A stretch of 64,000 nt of DNA. Origin: WTFY01 sp964614915. Lineage in GTDB: Bacteria; Pseudomonadota; Gammaproteobacteria; UBA4575. The stretch lies in the NCBI GenBank assembly GCA_964614915.1, contig CAZTNC010000011.1, positions 124,001 through 188,000 of the forward strand, written 5' to 3'. Positions 24,210 through 30,695 of the stretch are shown here, in pieces; position 1 is the first letter of the stretch; each line of letters starts with the position of its first letter. The notes under the pieces are model-generated. The model was not told the DNA's origin. It was given only the letters and a program-made list of their open reading frames with translations, and searched no databases. The position numbers and the translations under genes are program-made.

Positions 24210-25201
24210 GCCAGCTCGACTTTCATGTCACGGCTCAGCAGCTCTGATACGGCGGTTTCCAGCACTGCATCCCCATTCAGTACGCGCCACACCTGTGTGC
24301 AGATCGGCATGTCCACCTGGCGGTCCTGTGCGACCTGGTGTACGACTTGGGCAGCATGAAATCCTTCAACTGCCTGTCCTAGCTCATCCATGTACTGTTG
24401 TGCGGTCTTCCCGTGTGCCAGCGCCAGACCGAGGCGGCGGTTTCGGGACTGATCGTCGGTGCAGGTAAGCACCAGATCACCGATGCCTGCAAGCCCCATC
24501 AGGGTCGTTCGCTCAGCTCCCAGGCTTTGTCCAAGACGCATCATTTCCGCGAGCCCTCGGGTGACCAGTGCAGCACGTGCGTTGGCTCCAAATCCAAACC
24601 CGTCTGCAATGCCGGCGGCGATGGCCAGCACGTTCTTGATTGTACCACCCAATTCGACACCGATAACATCGCCGCTGGTGTAGACCCGAAAGCTGCTGCT
24701 GTGAAAGTAGCCTGCCAGTTCTTTTGCACAGTCCTGCTCATCGGATGCCAGGGTCACCGCGGCCGGCAGCTGGCTGGCAACTTCGGCGGCAAAGGACGGG
24801 CCGGACAAGACCGCTTTCTTGGTCTTGTCTCCCAGCACTTGGGTCACCACCTCGTGCATCATCAGGCCGCTGGCTTTCTCGAACCCCTTCGTGGCCCAGA
24901 CCAGCCTTGTTGGAAAATGCAACGGTACGAGCTGTTCGCAAACACTGCGCATGGCGTAACTCGGGACCGCCATCAGGACAAAATCGGCACCCTCAAGGAC
25001 ATCGCCCAAGTCGTGGTGCACCGAGAGGGAGTCCGGCAATGGGTGGTCCGGCAGGTACCGCAGGTTGCAACGGCGGCCCTGCAGGGTGTCAATCAGGTCG
25101 GTATCGCAGTCCCATATCTGTACGCGGTGCTGGTTTCTGGACAACTGAAGGGCGAGGGCAGTGCCCCAAGAACCCGCACCCAATACTGCAGCGATGGCCA
25201 T
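24206..25201 (-). CDS. gpsA: Glycerol-3-phosphate dehydrogenase [NAD(P)+]
   Basis: Cytosolic enzyme making sn-glycerol 3-phosphate from dihydroxyacetone phosphate for phospholipid synthesis. The 331-residue protein begins with the dinucleotide fold AIAAVLGAGSWGTALALQL; the catalytic lysine is in VELGGTIKNVLAIAAGIADG, with downstream GLAGIGDLVLTCTDDQSRNRRLGLALAHG. secB lies 7 bases upstream in the same orientation. The order secB-gpsA is as in E. coli. Confidence 0.96.
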   Translation of the reverse strand: MAIAAVLGAGSWGTALALQLSRNQHRVQIWDCDTDLIDTLQGRRCNLRYLPDHPLPDSLSVHHDLGDVLEGADFVLMAVPSYAMRSVCEQLVPLHFPTRLVWATKGFEKASGLMMHEVVTQVLGDKTKKAVLSGPSFAAEVASQLPAAVTLASDEQDCAKELAGYFHSSSFRVYTSGDVIGVELGGTIKNVLAIAAGIADGFGFGANARAALVTRGLAEMMRLGQSLGAERTTLMGLAGIGDLVLTCTDDQSRNRRLGLALAHGKTAQQYMDELGQAVEGFHAAQVVHQVAQDRQVDMPICTQVWRVLNGDAVLETAVSELLSRDMKVELA

Positions 25202-25208
25202 ATATGTA

Positions 25209-25673
25209 TCAGTGTTTGGTTTGATCGGGACTGGATTTTTGTTCTTTCAGGGCTTTCAGGTGCTGTTGGTACAGGGCTTCAAAATTCACCGGGTTCAGCA
25301 GCAGTTGCGGAAAGCCTCCTTTTGAGACCAGCTCGGCGATGGTTTCGCGGGCGAAAGGAAACAGCACGCCAGGACAATGACTGCCAAGCAACTGGCTGTG
25401 CTGGTCCTTTTTGAAATTTTTGATCAGAAAAATACCTGCCTGCTTGACCTCGACCAGGAACGCGGTATTTTCTTCTTGGACCGCAGTAACCTGGACGGTA
25501 ATGCAGACCTCAAAAACATGTTCGCCCAGCTTGGCAGTTTCCGACTGGATATGGACGTCGGTCTGCGGATTCCATTTTTCAGTGAATATCTTGGGAGAAA
25601 CAGGATTCTCAAAGGAGACGTCTTTGAGGTAAATTTTTTGAATCTCGAATTTTTGATCCGTTTCCGCGGTCAT
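25209..25673 (-). CDS. secB: Protein-export chaperone SecB
   Basis: Homotetrameric cytoplasmic chaperone that keeps preproteins unfolded and passes them to SecA. The 154-residue sequence is full length and carries the family regions FEIQKIYLKDVSFENP, VFEVCITVQVTA, the SecA-contact acidic surface and CPGVLFPFARETIAELVSKGGFPQLLLNPVNFEALY. It is in the conserved grxC-secB-gpsA order. It has a lysine/glutamine-rich C-terminal tail after residue 140. Confidence 0.97.
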   Translation of the reverse strand: MTAETDQKFEIQKIYLKDVSFENPVSPKIFTEKWNPQTDVHIQSETAKLGEHVFEVCITVQVTAVQEENTAFLVEVKQAGIFLIKNFKKDQHSQLLGSHCPGVLFPFARETIAELVSKGGFPQLLLNPVNFEALYQQHLKALKEQKSSPDQTKH

Positions 25674-25720
25674 GAGATCAAAAAGGATTTCACATCATCC
25701 GGTGATGTCAATGGAATTCT

Positions 25721-25981
25721 TCATGAGGCCAGCAACTCATCCAGCCCGCCTGACTGGTTGAGTTCGGAGAGATCGTCAAAGCCGCCTACATGCTGTTCGT
25801 TGATAAAGATCTGCGGCACCGTCTGGCGTTGCGTACGGCTTATCATCTCATCGCGCCGGGCCGGGTCTTCATCGACATTGATTTCCGTGTAGTCGACATT
25901 CTTGCTATCGAGCAAGCGCTTTGCCGCATTGCAGTATGCGCAGCGATGGCCGGAATAGATGACAACCTTGCTTGTATTCAT
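25721..25981 (-). CDS. grxC: Glutaredoxin 3 (CAYC active site)
   Basis: Small 86-residue glutaredoxin that reduces disulfides and glutathione mixed disulfides. The fold is complete: VVIYSGHRCAYCNAAKRLLDS, the cis-proline segment TVPQIFINEQHVGGFDD. The active site reads C-A-Y-C where the usual dithiol glutaredoxin has C-P-Y-C; alanine for proline may alter the thiol pKa or redox potential. Its ATG overlaps the upstream yibN stop (ATGA), so the two are coupled. Confidence 0.93.
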   Translation of the reverse strand: MNTSKVVIYSGHRCAYCNAAKRLLDSKNVDYTEINVDEDPARRDEMISRTQRQTVPQIFINEQHVGGFDDLSELNQSGGLDELLAS

Positions 25982-26403
25982 TTTTTAACCACCGGAAGTT
26001 GATCGTTCATCCAGGCTGTGATGCCGCCCTTCAGGCCGAACACCTTGGTGTAGCTGTGTCCCGTCAGGACCTTGCAGGCCTGCGATGATCGCAGTCCCGT
26101 TTTGCAAAAAACCAGCACGGGCTGATCTTTGTTTTTGGCAAAGTCATCCACTTTTTGCTTGAGCACGCTCAGGGCTACGTGTTTGGCGTTGATGATACTG
26201 CCCTGGCCTAATTCATTGGCCTCGCGCACATCCAGCACGAGTGCATCTTCCCGGTTGATCAGGGTGACCGCTTCCGCGGGAGTGATTTCCTTAAACCCCT
26301 TGGTCGCGCGCCTGATCTCGACCCAGAGGATCATGCCCAGCACGACCGCTAGGGCAAGGAACAGGTGATAATTCCTGACTGCAAAATCTGTAAACTCTTC
26401 CAT
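25978..26403 (-). CDS. yibN: Membrane-anchored rhodanese-domain protein (YibN-like)
   Basis: Single-domain sulfurtransferase-like protein, 141 residues. An N-terminal membrane helix (about 12-30, YHLFLALAVVLGMILWVEI) anchors a rhodanese domain (about 40-135) with the active-site loop VLVFCKTGLRS, whose Cys can carry a persulfide, and the DVREANEL motif. The donor and acceptor of sulfur are unknown. It is downstream of arsR by 88 bases and upstream of grxC with a four-base overlap. E. coli has the same yibN-grxC-secB order. Confidence 0.9.
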   Translation of the reverse strand: MEEFTDFAVRNYHLFLALAVVLGMILWVEIRRATKGFKEITPAEAVTLINREDALVLDVREANELGQGSIINAKHVALSVLKQKVDDFAKNKDQPVLVFCKTGLRSSQACKVLTGHSYTKVFGLKGGITAWMNDQLPVVKK

Positions 26404-26491
26404 ACCAGTGTTTGTCGGGTTGTCGCAACCGAATCGTTGACCGTTGTTTGGAATACCCGTCTAAATGAACGCGGCATTGCAGGCTTGATGC

Positions 26492-26812
26492 TCAGGGGTG
26501 TTGAACCGAGCAAAATACCTGCTGCATCATTTCAATCAACTTCAGCGTTCGCTCATCTTCTACACGGTAGTAGACGCGGTTGGCATCTTTCCGGGTCGCC
26601 AATATACCTTTATCACGCAAGATGGCCAAATGCTGCGATATGTTACTCTGGGATGTGCCTACACTGCTGACGATTTCCTGTACGCTGATCTCGCGTTTAC
26701 CCAGGACACAAAGGATTTTCAGCCGCAATGGATGCGACATGGCCTTGAGCGACCTAGAGGCTTGCTCGATGTCTTTTTCCCGATGGACGAGTTCTTCAGC
26801 GCTGACGCTCAC
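26492..26812 (-). CDS. ArsR-family regulator with SqrR/BigR-type cysteine pair
   Basis: Winged-helix repressor of 106 residues. The helix-turn-helix spans SVQEIVSSVGTSQSNISQHLAILRDKG and the wing ATRKDANRVYYRV. The metal motif ELCVCD of arsenic/cadmium sensors is absent. Two cysteines remain, Cys35 (KILCVLG) and Cys101 (QVFCSVQ), separated by 66 residues, the same separation as Cys41 and Cys107 of the persulfide sensor SqrR from Rhodobacter. This suggests sensing of sulfide or persulfide rather than metal. The start is GTG with a weak ribosome site. The gene heads the leftward run with yibN and grxC and is divergent from envC. The family is certain, the ligand inferred. Confidence 0.85.
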   Translation of the reverse strand: MSVSAEELVHREKDIEQASRSLKAMSHPLRLKILCVLGKREISVQEIVSSVGTSQSNISQHLAILRDKGILATRKDANRVYYRVEDERTLKLIEMMQQVFCSVQHP

Positions 26813-26847
26813 GATGCGGGTTCAGTAGGATACTGCTTCCAAATTTA

Positions 26848-26894
26848 CTTATGGATATATAGTATAAGCTAATATTATAAATGTCTAATACATT
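26848..26894. promoter_or_regulatory. AT-rich repeats in the arsR/envC divergent region
   Basis: Two inverted repeats stand in this AT-rich stretch: CTTAT-N11-ATAAG (26848-26868) and AATGT-CTAAT-ACATT (26880-26894). Either could be the operator of the ArsR-type protein, whose gene begins 36 bases to the left; envC begins 28 bases to the right. No SqrR-like ATTC-N8-GAAT element was seen. Confidence 0.4.
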
Positions 26895-26921
26895 AATGGA
26901 ACCCTTGAATCAGGGACGGGC

Positions 26922-28118
26922 ATGCTGCTGAAAAATGTCCTTAATTTGCGCGGCTGGCCTGCTGTGCTGCTGGTCTGCATGACAGCATCCACCACGCCGC
27001 TGTCTGCGACACCCTCACAACAGGAGGTGGAGCAAAAACTGGCCCGGGTCCACAGCCAGATTCAAGCCAGCCAGCTCAGGATGGAGAAACACCGTGGAGA
27101 GGCAGGTGCGCTGGAAGCAGAACTGCGCGAGTTTGAACGCCGCATCGGCGAGCTCAACCGCCAACTCGGCAAGGCTGAAGCGGCGCTGAAGGATTACCGG
27201 CAACGGGCTCGTGCGCTGGAGTCCAGGAAACGGAACCTGCATAAGCAGTTGTCCCGGCATCGCGATGTCTTGCATGCACAGCTGAGGTCCGAGTATCTGT
27301 ACGCAGGCCAGGAAAAATTGAAGCTGCTGCTCAACCAGCAGGAGCCGGGAACGCTGGGCCGGACCCTGATTTACTACGATTACCTGCATCATGCCCGCAT
27401 GCACGAGATCGAGGCCGTCGGAAAGGTTCTGCAGGAGCTCGGCCAGGTACAGGATGAAATCGAGGAGCAGGAAAGGTCGGTTACCCGCACACAATCCGTA
27501 CTGTCAGCCCGTAAACAGGAAATTGGACAGGAGCAAGCAAAGCGAAAACTGGTGCTTGAGCGCATGAAGGCGCGTGTTTCCGGTGAACAGGCCCGGCTTG
27601 CCAACCTCGAGATCAGTCGCCAACAGCTCCAGGAACTTCTGGATGAACTGCAGGCTGCCTTGATCAATATCCCTCATATCGACCAGGGCCAGGATTTTCG
27701 CAAGGAAAAAGGCAAGCTGTTCTGGCCGGTGGCCGGTCGACCCAGCAACCAGTTTGGCCAAAGACGCAATTTTTCCCGCCGCGCACTGTATTGGCAGGGC
27801 GTGTTCATCCCGGGCAGGGTCGGCAATGACGTGTACAACATTTTCCATGGACGGGTAGTGTTTGCAGAATGGATGCGCGGCCTAGGGCTGCTGATGATCA
27901 TTGACCATGGCAATGGATACATGAGTCTGTACGGACACAGTCAAAGCCTTTACAAACGTCCGGGCGAATGGGTCAAGGCCGGCGAGCGCATAGCCTCCGT
28001 GGGTAACAGCGGTGGGCAAAGCCGTAGCGGCCTGTATTTCGAGATTCGCAGGCACGGCAAGCCTGTAAATCCTCAAATCTGGTGCAAGAAACCGGCTCCA
28101 GCGGGAAACACCGGCTGA
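26922..28118 (+). CDS. envC: Murein hydrolase activator EnvC
   Basis: Periplasmic factor that activates amidases for septal peptidoglycan splitting. The 398-residue protein has a signal peptide (to about residue 30), a long coiled coil (about 33-245, rich in L, E, R, Q) and a C-terminal LytM/M23 domain (about 270-390). The LytM zinc ligands are not conserved (for instance the first motif reads QGVFIPGR), and IDHGNGYMSLYGHSQ and LYFEIRRHGKPVNP remain, which is the degenerate pattern expected of EnvC rather than an active peptidase. In E. coli envC lies near yibN with gpmM between; here arsR occupies that place. Confidence 0.92.
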   Translation: MLLKNVLNLRGWPAVLLVCMTASTTPLSATPSQQEVEQKLARVHSQIQASQLRMEKHRGEAGALEAELREFERRIGELNRQLGKAEAALKDYRQRARALESRKRNLHKQLSRHRDVLHAQLRSEYLYAGQEKLKLLLNQQEPGTLGRTLIYYDYLHHARMHEIEAVGKVLQELGQVQDEIEEQERSVTRTQSVLSARKQEIGQEQAKRKLVLERMKARVSGEQARLANLEISRQQLQELLDELQAALINIPHIDQGQDFRKEKGKLFWPVAGRPSNQFGQRRNFSRRALYWQGVFIPGRVGNDVYNIFHGRVVFAEWMRGLGLLMIIDHGNGYMSLYGHSQSLYKRPGEWVKAGERIASVGNSGGQSRSGLYFEIRRHGKPVNPQIWCKKPAPAGNTG

Positions 28119-28232
28119 GCCTGCATTGTCAATGAGCGCAGATTGCAGGGATCCGGGCATTTGTAAACGGGCTTTTTCATCTCATAAATCGGGGTATGAT
28201 TGGAAAGCTGGGTCAAACCTCGGAGATCAGCA

Positions 28233-29588
28233 ATGAAATTCAAACCCTCCTTGGGCTTCGGACTGGTGCTGGGCATCGCCTTGAGCTTGCCCGTCAGCCT
28301 GATGCACACCGTGTGGGCAGACAAGGAAAAGGCGGCCTCGCTGCCACTCGATGAGCTGCGCACGTTCACGGATGTCTATGCAAGGATCAAAAAGGAGTAC
28401 GTGACCGAGGTCGAAGACGGCGAACTTTTGAAAAATGCGATCCGCGGCATGCTGTCGGGTCTTGACTCGCATTCTTCCTTTCTTGACGCGGAGCAGTTTC
28501 GCGATCTTCAGATCGGCACTACGGGTGAGTTTGGAGGGCTTGGCATCGAGGTCGGGATGGAAAATGGCTTCATCAAGGTGATCGCGCCGATCGATGATAC
28601 TCCTGCACAGCGGGCGGGGGTGCAGGCAGGTGATCTGATCATCAAGCTCGACGGCGAGTCGGTGAAGGGACTCGACCTGGCGGAGGCTGTCAGGCGTATG
28701 CGAGGCAAGATCGGCTCGACGATTGAACTGACAATCGTGCGAAAAGGGGAAGATATGCCTTTGCAGATGGCCATTACGCGCGCCATGATTCACGTGCACA
28801 GCGTGCGCAGCCGGATGCTGGAGCCAGGTTTCGGGTACGTGCGGATTTCAAATTTTCAATCCAAGACCACGAGTGCGCTGCATGAAGCGATTGAAAGCCT
28901 GGAAACGGAGAACGAGGGTGAGTTGAAGGGCCTGGTGCTTGATTTGCGGAACAACCCCGGTGGGCTGCTGACCGGTGCGGTTGGAGTTTCGGATGTTTTT
29001 TTGCAGGATAATGCCCTGATCGTTTATATCAAGGGGCGTGCGGGTGATTCTGAATTGAAATACTCTGCGAGCACCAATGATTTGCTCGACGGTGCTCCGC
29101 TGGTGGTGTTGATCAATCAGGGATCGGCATCCGCTTCGGAAATTGTTGCAGGGGCCATGCAGGACCACAATCGTGGCGAGATCCTCGGAGTTCCTTCATT
29201 TGGAAAGGGCTCTGTACAAACCATCCTGCCCCTCAAGGATAACACTGCCTTGAAACTGACCACGGCTCGCTATTACACGCCTTCGGGCCGCTCGATCCAA
29301 GACGCTGGAATCGTGCCGGATGTTCTGTTGAAGCCTGCCGAGGATTCCGAAAACAAGGAGACCGAAGATCATGGTATGAGCGGCACAGCCATGGAACTCT
29401 TGCAGGATGATGCGAGCGAGGCTCCGGTGCCGTTTCAGGATCCCGCTTCGGTTGTGATTCTCCCCGAGCGCGGCGAAGACGATTCCACTGACTATGAACT
29501 GGATGAAGCGCTCAAGCACCTGAAGGCCATGGCCCAGCTACCAGCTGCTGATCAGCTTTCAAAAGTCGACGAACAGGATATACAATAA
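28233..29588 (+). CDS. ctpA: Carboxy-terminal processing protease (S41, CtpA/Prc type)
   Basis: Periplasmic serine protease that trims or degrades exported proteins from the C-terminus. In 451 residues: signal sequence (KPSLGFGLVLGIALSLPVSL), a PDZ domain (about 85-165, GLGIEVGMENGFIKVI...AGVQAGDLIIKLDG), then the catalytic core with VLDLRNNPGGLL, the nucleophile Ser in NQGSASASEIVAGAM and the Lys base in FGKGSVQT. A low-complexity acidic tail follows. The ATG at 28233 is preceded by CGGAGA; an upstream TTG in frame is less likely. envC-ctpA neighbours are common in proteobacteria. Confidence 0.94.
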   Translation: MKFKPSLGFGLVLGIALSLPVSLMHTVWADKEKAASLPLDELRTFTDVYARIKKEYVTEVEDGELLKNAIRGMLSGLDSHSSFLDAEQFRDLQIGTTGEFGGLGIEVGMENGFIKVIAPIDDTPAQRAGVQAGDLIIKLDGESVKGLDLAEAVRRMRGKIGSTIELTIVRKGEDMPLQMAITRAMIHVHSVRSRMLEPGFGYVRISNFQSKTTSALHEAIESLETENEGELKGLVLDLRNNPGGLLTGAVGVSDVFLQDNALIVYIKGRAGDSELKYSASTNDLLDGAPLVVLINQGSASASEIVAGAMQDHNRGEILGVPSFGKGSVQTILPLKDNTALKLTTARYYTPSGRSIQDAGIVPDVLLKPAEDSENKETEDHGMSGTAMELLQDDASEAPVPFQDPASVVILPERGEDDSTDYELDEALKHLKAMAQLPAADQLSKVDEQDIQ

Positions 29589-29621
29589 AATACCTTCAAG
29601 ATCAGTCAAAAGGGTGAATAT

Positions 29622-30173
29622 ATGGCAACGGTACTGATTCCACTTGCCGAGGGGTTTGAAGAACTGGAAGCGGTGACCATCATTGATTTGCTGCGACGTG
29701 CAGAAATCGAGGTGGTTACGGCCAGTCTGAATGGACAGACCGTCACTGCATCACGTGGCACACGGGTGGTTGCCGACACCTCGGTGGACGAGGTTCTGGA
29801 GCAGGATTTTGACATGGTGGTCTTGCCTGGTGGACTGCCCGGTGCCGACCATCTGGATGCCGATGACCGCATCCACAAAATCCTGCAGCGCACTGCTGAG
29901 AACGACCGTCCCATCGGTGCGATCTGCGCTGCTCCGAAGGTGCTGGCAAGCAGCGGCCTGCTGGATCACAAAAAGGCGACCGCCTATCCCGGAGTACTGG
30001 ACCCGCTTTCTCTGGGGAACACCCAGATTACGGATGCGGCTGTGCAGCAGGACGGCAACATCCTGACCTCCCGCGGTCCAGGGACTGCAATGGACTTTGC
30101 CCTGGAGATCATAGCCTGTCTGGCCGGTTCCGAAAAACGTGACGAGGTGGAAGCCGCCTTGCTTCGCAGTTGA
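29622..30173 (+). CDS. DJ-1/PfpI family protein (YajL/ThiJ-like)
   Basis: Cytoplasmic flavodoxin-fold protein of 183 residues. The essential Cys sits in the nucleophile elbow GAICAAPKVLA, with the conserved glutamate in EGFEELE and the LPGGLPGADHL loop. Relatives act as a chaperone, a glyoxalase or deglycase in carbonyl stress, or as oxidative-stress factors; which applies here cannot be decided. An AGGGTGA ribosome site precedes ATG. It follows ctpA by 33 bases and converges with lspA. Confidence 0.9.
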   Translation: MATVLIPLAEGFEELEAVTIIDLLRRAEIEVVTASLNGQTVTASRGTRVVADTSVDEVLEQDFDMVVLPGGLPGADHLDADDRIHKILQRTAENDRPIGAICAAPKVLASSGLLDHKKATAYPGVLDPLSLGNTQITDAAVQQDGNILTSRGPGTAMDFALEIIACLAGSEKRDEVEAALLRS

Positions 30174-30185
30174 CGGGTCCCCCGG

Positions 30186-30695
30186 CTACGCCGGCTGCTT
30201 TTGAAACAGGGTCTGCAGCAGGATAATCACAACTCCCAGGAAAATTGCCGAGTCGGCAAGATTGAATGTCGGCCAGTGACAGGTCGCTTCGTTCAGGCGA
30301 TAGAAAAAAGGCAGGCAGGCATCACTGGAGTGGTAGTACCAGTCAATAAAGTCTGTGACTTTCCCGTACAGGATGCGATCGATCACATTGCCGATCGCGC
30401 CTCCCAGTACCAGCGCAAGCCCGCAGGCCATGGATTTCTCTCGTGCATCCAGCGTTTTTAGCCAGACCAGGATGAAGACACTGATCGCTATGGCCAGCAC
30501 GGACAGGAACCAGCGTTGCCAGCCTCCGGCCTGGCTGAGAAAGCTGAACGCAGCCCCCTCATTGAACGTCAGTGAAAGATTGAAATAGGGCAACAGGGCC
30601 ACGGGCTCGTACTGGACCAGAAACTGCAAGGCGGCCTGCTTGCTGAACTGATCGGCAAGGATGACCAACAAGCTCAGCCAGAGCCATTTAAGCAT
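30186..30695 (-). CDS. lspA: Lipoprotein signal peptidase (signal peptidase II)
   Basis: Inner-membrane aspartyl protease that cleaves the signal peptides of prolipoproteins after diacylglyceryl modification. The 169-residue protein has four membrane helices. The two catalytic aspartates are in GNVIDRILYGKVTDFID and FNLADSAI. It overlaps the end of ileS by eight bases. The order ribF-ileS-lspA is as in E. coli. Confidence 0.96.
   Translation of the reverse strand: MLKWLWLSLLVILADQFSKQAALQFLVQYEPVALLPYFNLSLTFNEGAAFSFLSQAGGWQRWFLSVLAIAISVFILVWLKTLDAREKSMACGLALVLGGAIGNVIDRILYGKVTDFIDWYYHSSDACLPFFYRLNEATCHWPTFNLADSAIFLGVVIILLQTLFQKQPA

Noticed and set aside
24398..25414. A 338-codon frame antisense to gpsA and secB
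   Set aside because: Runs across two conserved genes on the other strand; no family motif or start signal.
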